From an uncultured Sulfurovum sp. (GTDB lineage Bacteria; Campylobacterota; Campylobacteria; Campylobacterales; Sulfurovaceae), in assembly GCA_947311605.1 (NCBI GenBank), contig CAMZLC010000036.1:1-18626 (forward strand): a stretch of 18,626 nt of DNA, in the 5' to 3' direction. The notes under the pieces are model-generated. The model saw only the letters and a list, made by a program, of their open reading frames with translations. It did not search any database and was not told where the DNA came from. Shown in pieces: positions 6,507 through 14,882 of the stretch (its first letter is position 1; the number at the start of each line of letters is the position of its first letter). The position numbers were made by a program, and so were the translations under genes.

Positions 6507-7463
6507 ATGATTGAGATGGACCACTATGCTAGCACTTTCAAGTATCTGCTTGGGAAGTATCAAAAGATTACAATCCTTTCCCATGTCAACCCTGATCCGG
6601 ATGCGATTGGTACGGCATTGGGTATGTATGATTGTTTGAAAAAACAGCACTTTCAAGTAGAAGTGGTCAATGCAACAGAGGATATCCCTCGCTTCTTGGA
6701 CTTCTTGCCACATTTTCAGAAAATTAAACAAAAGATAGACTTTTCAGATTCTCTGATCATTGCCTGTGACTGCGGGAGTGTAGATCGGTTGAGGTTTGCA
6801 CTCGAGGGTCGGGAGATCGTTAATATTGATCACCATGCCACAAACAGTCAGTATGGTGTATTGAATATTGTAGATACTGACGCAGTATCAAGCTCGCAGG
6901 TGGCCTTCTCGTTACTGGAAAAACTCTATCCTCTCTCGAGAGAGTCTGCGATCGCCTTTTATGCTGCACTGGTCTCGGATACCCGTAATTTCACCACCAG
7001 CAATATGACACAATCTATTTTTGACTTTGCTTCTGTGCTGGTCGGTCTGGGAGTGAATATTGTAGAGGTGTCACAGAAAATGCTGCACCGTCGTTCCTTG
7101 GCATCTCTTAGGATATTAGGTGTGGCGATCAATTCTCTGGAGCTAAGAGAAGAGGCTAGGCTTGCCATCCTCAGAATATCTCAAAAGGATTTGATACACG
7201 CGGGTGCTAGGATGAGCGACCTGGACGGCGTAGTAGACTATGCGAAGTCTCTGGCAACGGTAGAGCTTGCGTTGATGCTGGTGGAAAGAAAGGCTGACGT
7301 GAAAGTCTCTCTGCGTAGCAAGCATGTTGATATTAGTCAGCTGGCCTCTTTTTTTGGTGGTGGTGGCCATAGTAATGCAGGAGGCTTCGAGGCAGAGAGG
7401 GATATGGGGGTCTTGGCAGATGAGATCACAGAAGAGATCAAAAAGAGAGGATTGCTTTCATGA
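6507..7463 (+). CDS. DHH/DHHA1 phosphoesterase, NrnA-like (oligoribonuclease / pAp phosphatase)
   Basis: A 318-aa cytoplasmic Mn-dependent phosphoesterase. The DHH domain shows SHVNPDPDAIGTALG (25-39), ACDCGSVDRL (86-95), the signature NIDHHATN (106-113) and SDTRNF (157-162). The C-terminal DHHA1 domain ends with ASFFGGGGHSNAGGF (280-294), the substrate-binding glycine loop. The family degrades 2-5 nt RNA and/or 3'-phosphoadenosine-5'-phosphate, which suits bacteria lacking Orn. The gene starts 3 bases after nadC. A second in-frame ATG at 6516 is possible. Its TGA overlaps the next ATG (ATGA, 7460-7463), so it is coupled to the M23 peptidase gene. Motifs place it in the NrnA/BsNrnA group, but the exact substrate cannot be read from sequence. 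Confidence 0.9.
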   Translation: MIEMDHYASTFKYLLGKYQKITILSHVNPDPDAIGTALGMYDCLKKQHFQVEVVNATEDIPRFLDFLPHFQKIKQKIDFSDSLIIACDCGSVDRLRFALEGREIVNIDHHATNSQYGVLNIVDTDAVSSSQVAFSLLEKLYPLSRESAIAFYAALVSDTRNFTTSNMTQSIFDFASVLVGLGVNIVEVSQKMLHRRSLASLRILGVAINSLELREEARLAILRISQKDLIHAGARMSDLDGVVDYAKSLATVELALMLVERKADVKVSLRSKHVDISQLASFFGGGGHSNAGGFEAERDMGVLADEITEEIKKRGLLS

Positions 7464-8845
7464 GAAGAAAATATCGTGTAGGATACCGACGAAAAAAAAG
7501 TATATGGCCTACGTTTTTGCTACTATTGCTGTTGCTTGGCGTAGGGGGCTATTTTGTAGGGACTTCACCTAGATTTGAGCGGATCAAGCCAAGAATTATT
7601 GCACCAAAAATTGTTTACGCAGGTCAAAAAGAGCCGCTCAAGGTTACGCTGGAAGACAACCAGGCATTGGGGCAGTATCAGGCATTTTTTAGTGACGGAA
7701 CCCGAAACATCATAGCTGCTTCAGGGCGTTTTGATATGCCTATGACAAAAACAGAGATTATCATTCCTTTCCCTTCTCAGATGGAGGAGACGGAGGGGCA
7801 CTGGAAGCTGACGATTATTGTCAAGGATAAGAGTCTTTGGAATTATATCGGGGAGAATGTCACTGTCAAAACTGTCGATGTGGTTGCCGATACCAAACCA
7901 CCGGTTGTTACGATTGTCGCAAAAAGTGAGACGATGGCACGGGGAGGAAGTGCCCTGATAGTCTTTGCGGCGGAGGATGCCAACCTGGATGAAACCTATG
8001 TGCTTTCAGGAGGCATCAAGTTTCGGGCCATCCCCTATCGCAAGAAAGGCTATTTCGCTACGCTCCTTGCCTGGCCTTTCCAAAAAAAGCGTATCGATAT
8101 CTTTGTTGTTGCAACAGATATCGCCCATAATAAAACCAGCAAGAAGGTCACATTTCCTAAAGTGCGAAGAGCCTATAAGGTTTCCAAGATTGTAGTGTCC
8201 GATAGATTTTTAGATGGGAAGATCGTAGAGGTTGCCAGCCAGGATCCTGTCGCGTCCAAGGTCAAAGGGAGGCTTCGGAGATTTAGGGCTGTCAATGAAA
8301 CCATGCGTATCGGAAACGAAAAGCACATACATGCCCTGGCACACAAACTCACCTCCAAAGAGATAAACCATTGGAAAGTACACCCCTTCTATCCTCTCAA
8401 GGGCGCTAAACTGGTGGCGGACTTTGGAGACGAAAGACACTATTTTTACAAGGATAAAAATAGAGAGATTTCTCGCTCATATCATGTCGGATATGACTTT
8501 GCCAGCACCAGGCATGCGCCTATCGTGAGCTCGAATAGAGGTATTGTAGTCTCCGCTTCCAAGAATGGTATCTATGGAAATATGCCCATGATAGATCATG
8601 GATTTGGTCTCTATACGCTTTATGGTCACTGTTCCAAGGTACTGGTCGAAGCAGGAGAAGAGGTTGAGGCAGGGCAGATGATCGCCAGAACAGGTACTAC
8701 AGGGCTTGCCTTGGGAGACCACTTGCATTTTGGCGTATTGGTACAAGGGGTTGAGGTCTGGCCTATGGACTGGATGAAAGGAAATTGGATCAAAAAAAAT
8801 ATTGATAAAGTATTTAAAAAAGCCAATAAAGCGATAGGGCAATAG
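7460..8845 (+). CDS. Membrane-anchored M23-family peptidoglycan metallopeptidase
   Basis: A 461-aa protein with a short basic N-tail (MRRKYRVGYRRKKS), one transmembrane anchor (about 15-34), a beta-rich periplasmic region (about 45-310) and a C-terminal LytM/M23 domain (about 338-440). Zn and catalytic residues are intact: H342-VGY-D346 (HxxxD), H390 in LYGH and H421-L-H423 (HLHFGVLV). It is therefore probably an active DD-endopeptidase acting on cell-wall cross-links, not a degenerate activator. Campylobacterota use M23 peptidases for cell shape. I recall a similar gene beside lpxC in Campylobacter jejuni (Cj0131), which fits the context. It overlaps the DHH gene by 4 bases and precedes lpxC by 3. 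A run of eight A's near 7491-7498 lies early in the gene. Confidence 0.92.
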   Translation: MRRKYRVGYRRKKSIWPTFLLLLLLLGVGGYFVGTSPRFERIKPRIIAPKIVYAGQKEPLKVTLEDNQALGQYQAFFSDGTRNIIAASGRFDMPMTKTEIIIPFPSQMEETEGHWKLTIIVKDKSLWNYIGENVTVKTVDVVADTKPPVVTIVAKSETMARGGSALIVFAAEDANLDETYVLSGGIKFRAIPYRKKGYFATLLAWPFQKKRIDIFVVATDIAHNKTSKKVTFPKVRRAYKVSKIVVSDRFLDGKIVEVASQDPVASKVKGRLRRFRAVNETMRIGNEKHIHALAHKLTSKEINHWKVHPFYPLKGAKLVADFGDERHYFYKDKNREISRSYHVGYDFASTRHAPIVSSNRGIVVSASKNGIYGNMPMIDHGFGLYTLYGHCSKVLVEAGEEVEAGQMIARTGTTGLALGDHLHFGVLVQGVEVWPMDWMKGNWIKKNIDKVFKKANKAIGQ

Positions 8846-8848
8846 CGT

Positions 8849-9733
8849 ATGTTGCAAAGAACCATAGCCAGACCTGTGGAGGCGACAGGTATTGGCATCC
8901 ACAAGGGCAGACCCATCAGAGTCGCTTTGAAGCCATTGGATGCAGACAGTGGCATCCTCTTCTGTCATGCGAAACATGGCATAGAGATACCGCTTTCAGT
9001 TGACAGCGTAGTCGATACGGCAATGGCCACAGTGATCGGAAGGGAGGAGGCGCGGATCTCTACGATAGAGCATCTCCTCTCTGCCGTCTATGCGTATGGG
9101 ATTGACAATATGCGTATCAGTGTAGAGGGAGATGAGGTGCCAGTGATGGATGGCAGTGCCATCTCTTTTTGCTTGCTTTTGGATGAAGCGGGTATCCGTA
9201 TGCAAAGAACCCCTAAAAAGGTCTTGAGGATCAAAAGAGTTGTTGCAGTAGAGGAGGGTAAAAAATTTGCCAGGCTTGAGCCTTCAGAGAAGAGCAGCTT
9301 CTTGCTTGATATTGCTTTCCCTCACCCTGCTATCCAAGAGCAGTCCTGCAGCTACCATTTTGGCAAACAGAGCTTCATAGAGGAGATTGCCAGAGCACGC
9401 ACTTTTGGTTTCGCCAAAGATATACAGAGCCTGCAGAGCCGAAATCTTGCACTGGGGGCAAGTTTGCAAAATGCCATTGGACTGGACAGTAGAAAGGTAC
9501 TCAATAGAGAAGGCTTGCGTTTTGATAACGAATTTGCGAGACACAAGATCTTGGATGTGATGGGGGACATGATGGTCACAGGGTACCATATTGTAGGAAA
9601 ATATTCCGCGTTTGCCAGCAGTCATGCACTCAACCATGCTTTGACAAAGAAAATATTTGAACATAGCGAAAATTATGAACTGATTACCACCAAAGCGCTG
9701 AAAGATCCGGCATTTGAGGTCTGTTTTGCCTAG
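8849..9733 (+). CDS. lpxC: UDP-3-O-acyl-N-acetylglucosamine deacetylase (LpxC)
   Basis: A 294-aa Zn-dependent enzyme performing the committed step of lipid A synthesis. It starts MLQRTIARPVEATGIGIHKG as in the family. Zn ligands are H75 in STIEHLLSA (71-79), H232 and D236 in ARHKILDVMGD (230-240). H259 in SSHALNHAL is the general-acid position. VPVMDGSA (97-104) and RARTFGF (182-188) are standard. Length is normal (about 300 aa). A GGG-containing ribosome site is weak but present. The 3' end overlaps the start of the next gene by 8 bases. Confidence 0.97.
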   Translation: MLQRTIARPVEATGIGIHKGRPIRVALKPLDADSGILFCHAKHGIEIPLSVDSVVDTAMATVIGREEARISTIEHLLSAVYAYGIDNMRISVEGDEVPVMDGSAISFCLLLDEAGIRMQRTPKKVLRIKRVVAVEEGKKFARLEPSEKSSFLLDIAFPHPAIQEQSCSYHFGKQSFIEEIARARTFGFAKDIQSLQSRNLALGASLQNAIGLDSRKVLNREGLRFDNEFARHKILDVMGDMMVTGYHIVGKYSAFASSHALNHALTKKIFEHSENYELITTKALKDPAFEVCFA

Positions 9734-10181
9734 TTATACGATCGTGATCAATTCCATTGCCGTGCCTTTGCAGTTGGGACTATATCAGGAAAATAAAAAA
9801 ATTGCAGCACTTGAGATAGAAGGACAGACTTCAGAGGTACTATTGACTGCTGTGGAGAAATGGCTGAGTGAATATGCTGTCAAAAAGTGTATTTATGTCA
9901 ATGGCCCAGGAAGCTATATGGCGATCAAGTTGACCTATATTATGCTTCGTACCATAGAGATGATACGAAAAATTCCTTTTGATGGTGTCAGTGCCTTTGC
10001 CTTAAATGGAGGCAAACCGATCAAAGCGATGGGGAATCTCTATTTCACCAAGGAAAAAGAGACTATAATGACGAAAAAGTTTGACGAAAGCGTCAAGCAG
10101 GAGTTTTGGCTGCCCGATGATTTGAGTGCACTCTCTTTGGATAAAGAGAACAAGCCATGCTACATACTTCCTGCTGTATAA
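9726..10181 (+). CDS. Short TsaB-like protein (probable t6A-complex scaffold homologue)
   Basis: A 151-aa protein from a TTG start at 9726, chosen because GAGG (9716-9719) lies 6 bases upstream. The start overlaps the lpxC stop by 8 bases. The N-terminal half follows the TsaB/YeaZ pattern: a first strand YTIVINSIAVPLQLGLYQ (family LALDTS..), then VNGPGSYMAIKLTYIMLRTI around residues 59-78. The latter corresponds to the TsaB GPGSFTGLRIG motif but has lost part of the TGLR signature. TsaB is an ASKHA-fold, non-catalytic partner of TsaD in N6-threonylcarbamoyladenosine synthesis. The usual C-terminal half is missing (about 230 aa in E. coli). I recall short proteins at the same place between lpxC and thrB in Helicobacter and Campylobacter, so this looks like a lineage form, not local damage. 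Function is inferred. Confidence 0.65.
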   Translation: MPSYTIVINSIAVPLQLGLYQENKKIAALEIEGQTSEVLLTAVEKWLSEYAVKKCIYVNGPGSYMAIKLTYIMLRTIEMIRKIPFDGVSAFALNGGKPIKAMGNLYFTKEKETIMTKKFDESVKQEFWLPDDLSALSLDKENKPCYILPAV

Positions 10182-10190
10182 AGGGTTGAT

Positions 10191-11072
10191 GTGCAGATAA
10201 CGGTTCCCGCAACAAGTGCCAACCTTGGCCCAGGTTTCGATACTCTGGGCTTGGCACTAGATCTTAGAAATGAGATCATTATTAAGCCCTCTCGTTTTCT
10301 CAGTATCTCTACGCATGGTGAAGGAGCCGAGAACCCCAAGATCAAAAAGAATTCACTTTTTCTCAGTGTCTTTAATAAGCACTACAGAAAATTGAGCGGC
10401 AAACACAATACCTTCCGTTTTGAATTTATCAATCGTATTCCTATCTCAAGAGGTATGGGGAGTTCCTCGGCAGTGATCGTAGCAGGCATTACTGCTGCTT
10501 ATGCTGCTTCCCAAACAAAATACAACAAGCGGACGATCCTCAACCTTGCTTTGAGACATGAGCCGCACCCCGACAATATCACCCCCTGTGTGATGGGCGG
10601 ATTTAATGTAGCTTGCATCGAAGGCAACCGTGTATTTAGCAAGAAACGTCGTATGCCAGGCCATCTTCGCGCAATACTCGTGGTGCCAAATAAAAGGATC
10701 TCTACTTCGAGATCAAGGCATGTACTGCCCAAAACCTACACCAAAGATGAGCTGGTCTATTCTCTCTCTAGGGCTGCCTATATGACCGCGTTGTTTATGG
10801 GTGAGTCCTGGGATCAGCTTCGTATTGCCTCCAAAGATAAAATTCATCAGGACAGACGTATGCAGATGATGCCAGAACTCATCCAGGTGCAAAAAACAGC
10901 ATTGGAAAATGGTGCACTAATGAGTACGCTTTCCGGCAGTGGTTCTACCTTTTTTTCTTTGAGCTATGAAGATGATGCAGAAGCCCTTGCTACTATTCTA
11001 CAAAAGAAATTTCCTCATTTTAGAGTGATGGTGAAGAGACTAGATAACCATGGGGTGATACTGAAAGGTTAA
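10191..11072 (+). CDS. thrB: Homoserine kinase (ThrB)
   Basis: A 293-aa GHMP-family kinase that phosphorylates homoserine on the way to threonine. It begins at GTG 10191 (AAGGGTT about 4 bases upstream) with MQITVPATSANLGPGFDTLG, the typical ThrB start. The ATP loop is PISRGMGSSSAVIVAG (about 84-99). HEPHPDNITPCVMGGF (about 122-137) is the second motif, and STLSGSGSTFFS (about 244-255) is the third GHMP motif. Length is standard. It follows the TsaB-like gene by 9 bases. No other threonine genes are in view. Confidence 0.95.
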   Translation: MQITVPATSANLGPGFDTLGLALDLRNEIIIKPSRFLSISTHGEGAENPKIKKNSLFLSVFNKHYRKLSGKHNTFRFEFINRIPISRGMGSSSAVIVAGITAAYAASQTKYNKRTILNLALRHEPHPDNITPCVMGGFNVACIEGNRVFSKKRRMPGHLRAILVVPNKRISTSRSRHVLPKTYTKDELVYSLSRAAYMTALFMGESWDQLRIASKDKIHQDRRMQMMPELIQVQKTALENGALMSTLSGSGSTFFSLSYEDDAEALATILQKKFPHFRVMVKRLDNHGVILKG

Positions 11073-11101
11073 GGGGATAGCCCCTCTTAAACTCTTTTAG
11101 G

Positions 11102-11107
11102 TATAAT
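11102..11107 (+). promoter_or_regulatory. Perfect TATAAT -10 element right before ylxR
   Basis: TATAAT sits in CTTTTAGGTATAATATCG and ends 4 bases before the ylxR ATG (11112). It resembles campylobacterial sigma70 promoters, which depend on the -10. Initiation would fall at or inside the ylxR start codon. It may therefore give a leaderless ylxR mRNA, or mainly serve infB and later genes. A small GGGG-ATAG-CCCC hairpin (about 11072-11086) lies upstream. Confidence 0.45.
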
Positions 11108-11111
11108 ATCG

Positions 11112-11354
11112 ATGAAAAAAAACAATCCCATACGCATGTGCATCACTTGCCGAAAAAGAGAATCCCAAAGAACATTGATGAGACTACAGTTGATTGATAA
11201 CCGTATCGTCGCATATCGAGGTTTTGGGCGCAGTATCTATCTCTGCAAAGCGTGTAGTCTCAACGAAAAAAAGATGTACGGTATGGCAAAGCGTTTTAGA
11301 CTAGAGCGTAGCCACTTAGCTACGATTTTGAAGGAGTTAGAAAAGAATGGATAA
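11112..11354 (+). CDS. ylxR: YlxR/DUF448 RNA-binding protein
   Basis: An 80-aa basic protein of the YlxR family, small nucleic-acid-binding proteins encoded beside infB in many bacteria. The family pattern is present: NPIRMCITCRKRESQRTLMR (5-24, with the R-x-C-x-x-C-R motif), a GRSIYLCKACS stretch (39-49) and a basic C-terminal helix. Its last 8 bases overlap the infB start (11347), so the two are translated together. No clear Shine-Dalgarno sequence is seen beyond AGG 11 bases upstream. Exact function in this lineage is unknown; roles in RNase P or in transcription have been proposed elsewhere. Confidence 0.88.
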   Translation: MKKNNPIRMCITCRKRESQRTLMRLQLIDNRIVAYRGFGRSIYLCKACSLNEKKMYGMAKRFRLERSHLATILKELEKNG

Positions 11355-14028
11355 AGTAAAGATCCAGGAGATTGCGGCAGAGGCCGGGATGTCCAACAAC
11401 GATATGCTTGAAAAAGCAAAAAAATTAGGCTTTGATGTCAAGGTAGCCGCAAGCTCTATCAGCTTGGATCAGGCTGCAATACTCATGGATTACATCATGA
11501 CAGGAAAAATGCCTGCCAAGAAAGAAGCATCCAAGAAAGAAGCGTCCAAGAAAGAGCCTGAAGAAGAGAAGAAAAAAGCTCCAACCCAAAAAGCTCCAGA
11601 GAAAAAAGAAGTGCCCGAAGAGATGCCAAAAGCAAAAGAGACCTCCGAAGCGAAAGAGTTACCCAAAGAGCAAGTATCTGAAGGCCCAAAAGCCAGCAAG
11701 GCGAAAGAGCCCAAAGAGAAGACAGAAGTGCCGGCGGAAGAGGTTCCGACCAAAGAGGTGGATTCGGAAAAACCGAAGTCCACAGAGAAAACCGAGACTG
11801 CAGACAAGGGCACAGAAGAGAGTGCGGCACCAGCACGAAGACCCAGGAGGATATTGGGAAGACGGGGTATTACTATCGTCAAAAAAGCCAAGCCAGCTCC
11901 GGTCAGAGCCAGCAAAAGCATTTCTCTCTCGGGTGCCGGCGGCGGGCAGCCCACGCCTCCCAAGAAAAAGAAGCCAAAGAGAATAGCAGAAGCCAAGGAG
12001 ACCGGTTCTAAAATGGAGATTTTGGGCGACAGAAATCTTGGCGGAAGTGTAGAGTTGTATGAGGAAGAAGAGATCGTATTGTTGGATTTCTCCGACAAGA
12101 ATATCTACGAAGAGATGAAGCGCCAGGAAGAAAAACGACGTGCAGAAGCCAAAAAGAGAGCAGCACAGGGTATCGGTCAAAATAGACAACAGTTTAGACC
12201 ACAAGGCAAGCGCTCCATAAGACGTGGTGGCAAAAAGAAAAAGTATATCAGAGCAGAGTCTGAAGAGAAGGTAAGCGTGATAAGTATCCCAGAAGATGTG
12301 AGAGTGTATGAATTTGCCGAGAAAGTAGGGAAAAATGTAGGTGAAGTGGTCAAGGTACTCTTCACTTTGGGTACTATGGTAACCAAAAATGACTTTTTAG
12401 ATAAAGATTCTATTGAGATTCTCGCAGAAGAGTTTGAAGTGGAAGTGAAAACCATTAATCCTCTGGATGCATTGGATTATGTGGATGTTTATGATGCATC
12501 AGACGATGTCAATAGCGAGACAAGGGCTCCGGTTGTGACGATTATGGGTCATGTGGATCACGGTAAAACATCACTCTTGGACAAGATCAGAGCGACAAAA
12601 GTAGCCGACAAGGAGGCCGGCGGCATTACGCAGCATGTGGGTGCCTATCAGGTAGCAAAGAACGGTCAGAAAATTACCTTCATTGACACGCCTGGCCACT
12701 CTGCCTTTACAGAGATGAGAGCCAGAGGTGCACAGGCCACAGATGTAGCGATCGTAGTGGTCGCTGCAGATGATGGCGTGATGCCTCAGACCAAAGAGTC
12801 GATCTCTCATGCCAAGGCAGCTGGCGTACCGATTATCATTGCGATCAATAAAATGGATAAAGAGTCCGCCAACCCTGACAATGTCAAATCACAGCTTGCA
12901 GAGATCGATATCCTTTCTGTGGATTGGGGCGGAGAGTATGAGTTCATACCTGTTTCTGCCCATACAGGCATGGGGATTGATGACCTGCTGGAAACCATTC
13001 TGCTGCAGGCAGAGATGATGGAACTGACAGCAGATCCTACGAGAAAAGCAAAAGCGGTGATCGTGGAAAGTTCTCTTGAGAAAGGATTTGGGTCTGTTGC
13101 CAATATCATTGTCAAAAACGGTACCCTGCATGTGGGGGATACGGTGATTGCCGGTACCACTTTCGGACGGGTTAAAAACTTAATTCTCGACAATGGAACG
13201 CGTGTGAAATCGATCGGACCAAGCACCCCTGCCGCCGTGGTGGGTCTCCAAGAAGTGCCTAAGGCAGGCGAAGTTTTGGTAGCCATGGAAAACGAAAAAG
13301 ATGCAAGAGATCTTGCGGGGAAAAGAAAAGAGTATATGCGGACCAAAGAGCTTTCCAAGAGCACCAAGGTTTCGATTGATGAGCTGGGCGCATTGATTGC
13401 TGAAGGGCAGATCAAAAAGCTTCCACTCATCGTCAAGACAGATGTTCAGGGCTCACTGGAGGCGATCAAGGGAGCCCTCGAAGAGTTGAAAAATGAAGAG
13501 GTCAAGGTTGAAGTGATCCACCAAGGGGTGGGGGGTATCACGGAAAGTGATGTGACCTTGGCAGATGCCAGCGAAAATACGATCATCATAGGCTTCAATG
13601 TGCGACCTACTGGTGCAGTGAAAAGCAAGGCAAAAGAGCTAGGAGTAGAGGTCAAGACCTACTCTGTGATCTATGACATTATCGATGATGTCAAAGCGCT
13701 GCTTGGTGGACTGATGAGTCCTGTTGTGAGTGAAGAGGTCACCGGTCAGGCAGAAGTTAGAGAAACCTTCTCTGTAGCCAAAGTGGGTACGATCGCAGGA
13801 TGTAAGGTCAGTGACGGCATGATCGAGAGAAACGCCAGTGCACGACTGATCCGCGACGGTGTGGTGATCTATACCAGCAAGATCTCTTCACTAAAGCGTT
13901 TCAATGATGATGTCAAAGAGGTCAAGAACGGCTATGAGTGTGGTATTATGCTGGAGAACTTCAATGATATTAAAGAGGGCGATGTGATCGAAGCCTTCAA
14001 GGAAGTCGAGGAGAAGGCGAGTCTATGA
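11347..14028 (+). CDS. infB: Translation initiation factor IF-2
   Basis: An 893-aa GTPase that brings initiator fMet-tRNA to the 30S subunit and promotes subunit joining. Residues 1-53 form an IF2-N domain. Residues about 55-165 are a Lys/Glu/Pro-rich disordered linker with short KKEAS repeats. A second IF2-N unit covers about 308-365. The G domain has GHVDHGKT (401-408), GGITQHVG, DTPGHSAF (447-454), NKMDK (501-505) and SAHTG (537-541). Domains II, III and C2 follow, including the fMet-tRNA-binding region with late Cys residues (GCKVSDGMIERN; YECGIM). It overlaps ylxR by 8 bases and rbfA by 4. Confidence 0.98.
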   Translation: MDKVKIQEIAAEAGMSNNDMLEKAKKLGFDVKVAASSISLDQAAILMDYIMTGKMPAKKEASKKEASKKEPEEEKKKAPTQKAPEKKEVPEEMPKAKETSEAKELPKEQVSEGPKASKAKEPKEKTEVPAEEVPTKEVDSEKPKSTEKTETADKGTEESAAPARRPRRILGRRGITIVKKAKPAPVRASKSISLSGAGGGQPTPPKKKKPKRIAEAKETGSKMEILGDRNLGGSVELYEEEEIVLLDFSDKNIYEEMKRQEEKRRAEAKKRAAQGIGQNRQQFRPQGKRSIRRGGKKKKYIRAESEEKVSVISIPEDVRVYEFAEKVGKNVGEVVKVLFTLGTMVTKNDFLDKDSIEILAEEFEVEVKTINPLDALDYVDVYDASDDVNSETRAPVVTIMGHVDHGKTSLLDKIRATKVADKEAGGITQHVGAYQVAKNGQKITFIDTPGHSAFTEMRARGAQATDVAIVVVAADDGVMPQTKESISHAKAAGVPIIIAINKMDKESANPDNVKSQLAEIDILSVDWGGEYEFIPVSAHTGMGIDDLLETILLQAEMMELTADPTRKAKAVIVESSLEKGFGSVANIIVKNGTLHVGDTVIAGTTFGRVKNLILDNGTRVKSIGPSTPAAVVGLQEVPKAGEVLVAMENEKDARDLAGKRKEYMRTKELSKSTKVSIDELGALIAEGQIKKLPLIVKTDVQGSLEAIKGALEELKNEEVKVEVIHQGVGGITESDVTLADASENTIIIGFNVRPTGAVKSKAKELGVEVKTYSVIYDIIDDVKALLGGLMSPVVSEEVTGQAEVRETFSVAKVGTIAGCKVSDGMIERNASARLIRDGVVIYTSKISSLKRFNDDVKEVKNGYECGIMLENFNDIKEGDVIEAFKEVEEKASL
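11518..11556 (+). repeat. 15-bp tandem repeat in the IF-2 linker
   Basis: Two 15-bp units, AAGAAAGAAGC(A/G)TCC at 11518-11532 and 11533-11547, are followed by a partial third (AAGAAAGAG). They encode KKEAS-KKEAS-KKE in the disordered N-terminal linker. Such units are prone to length change without harming the GTPase core. Confidence 0.75.
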
Positions 14029-14387
14029 CCCCCGCCGAGATCAAGCGCAAGCGTACCGAATCTGTACTCAAAGAGCTTCTTCCTGAAGCCTTCAGTACAT
14101 TAGATGATGCGCGCATCAATCACCTCAGTGTCACTGAGGTCGTCTGCTCGAGAGGGCGCTATGACGCCAGAGTGTATCTCGACCCGATAGGCTTGGATGA
14201 GAAGGAGCAGGGCGAAGCACTCAAGCAGCTTCGCAAAGTCTCTGCCCATCTGAAAAACCACATACGGGACAGCGAAGGCTGGTACAAGGCACCGAACTTT
14301 GTCTTTGAATTCGATACACAGCTTGAGCATATGAGTAAAATGGATGCCCTTTTTGAGCAGATCGGGAGCAAAAAACATGAATCTTGA
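14025..14387 (+). CDS. rbfA: Ribosome-binding factor A
   Basis: A 120-aa KH-like protein that binds the immature 30S subunit and aids 16S rRNA 5'-end maturation. It starts at ATG 14025, overlapping the infB TGA (ATGA). The family pattern is visible: an N-terminal helix IKRKRTESVLKELLPEA, then INHLSVTEVVCSRGRYDARV, then a helix EALKQLRKVSAHLKNHIR, and PNFVFEFDTQLEHMSKMDAL near 90-109, equal to the family's P.l.F..D.s.e...ki. Length is typical. It overlaps rimP by 11 bases. Confidence 0.93.
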   Translation: MTPAEIKRKRTESVLKELLPEAFSTLDDARINHLSVTEVVCSRGRYDARVYLDPIGLDEKEQGEALKQLRKVSAHLKNHIRDSEGWYKAPNFVFEFDTQLEHMSKMDALFEQIGSKKHES

Positions 14388-14805
14388 AGCACAGATCGCA
14401 AACATTGTACGAGCCAACGGTGCAGCATTTTATGATACAGAGACCGTCACCGAGGGCGAGCAGACTATCTATAGAGTCTATGTGACCCAGGAGGGCGGCA
14501 TCTCTCTGGATCTCTGTGCAGAGATTTCCAGAGAGCTCTCTGTACTCCTGGATGTCACACCACCTATGGGTGGCAGATATATCCTGGAGGTCAGCTCTCC
14601 CGGTCTGGAGAGAAAACTGACCAAGCCACAGCACTTTGTGCATGCCATAGGTGAGAAGATCAAATACAAGGTCATCGGCGTAGACAAAGGCAAAGGCACT
14701 TTGCTGGAAGCAGATGACAAAGGTATCACAGTAGAGACAAAATCCGGCAAAGCCTCCTACGACTACGATCAGCTGGGTACGGTCAAAACCTATATAGAGT
14801 GGTAG
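14377..14805 (+). CDS. rimP: Ribosome maturation factor RimP
   Basis: A 142-aa factor for 30S assembly. I chose ATG 14377 (MNLEAQIANIV) because GGGAG lies 7-8 bases upstream and the family starts here. A frame extension upstream lies wholly inside rbfA. Motifs are YRVYVTQEGGISLDLCAEIS (family VfID...G..iddC..vS), then RYILEVSSPGLERKL (YxLEVSSPGLdRpL) near 67-81, and a C-terminal SH3-like part. It is the last gene of the typical-composition block; composition turns AT-rich right after its stop. In relatives I recall ribD following rimP, which suggests the next 3.7 kb is inserted. Confidence 0.93.
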   Translation: MNLEAQIANIVRANGAAFYDTETVTEGEQTIYRVYVTQEGGISLDLCAEISRELSVLLDVTPPMGGRYILEVSSPGLERKLTKPQHFVHAIGEKIKYKVIGVDKGKGTLLEADDKGITVETKSGKASYDYDQLGTVKTYIEW

Positions 14806-14833
14806 GATTTAATATCATGGTTCTGTCTTGCTA

Positions 14834-14857
14834 TTCCTTTACTTTAAGGAAATTTTT
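14834..14857 (+). terminator. Weak terminator-like hairpin after rimP
   Basis: TTCCTT (14834-14839) and AAGGAA (14846-14851) can pair around TACTTT, followed by ATTTTT. The stem is only 6 bp and AT-rich, so termination would be partial. It marks the boundary of the infB-rimP transcript. Confidence 0.3.
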
Positions 14858-14882
14858 GGTACAGTTAATGCAATTTTTTATA
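14856..14882 (+). promoter_or_regulatory. Promoter region of the accessory operon (sigma54-like or sigma70-like)
   Basis: TTGGTACAGTTAATGCA (14856-14872) has GG (14858-14859) and GC (14870-14871) exactly 10 bases apart, the sigma54 -24/-12 rule, with partial match to TGGCAC-N5-TTGCA. It predicts a start near 14883. Alternatively TTATAA (14877-14882) could be a sigma70 -10. An AAGGGG ribosome site follows at 14882-14887, 11 bases before ATG 14899; if transcription starts near 14883, it is just past the start. The two options cannot be separated by eye. Confidence 0.35.

Noticed and set aside
7488..7500. A8 tract early in the M23 gene as a phase-variable switch (similar tracts in ylxR and the membrane-protein gene)
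   Set aside because: Eight A's are common in lysine codons of this AT-rich genome, and housekeeping genes carry them too. There is no sign of mixed frames.
11490..12098. Long open antisense frame opposite the IF-2 linker
   Set aside because: It mirrors the Lys/Glu/Ala-rich linker, whose codon bias leaves the opposite strand open. The translation is low-complexity Ser/Leu/Phe with no start signal.
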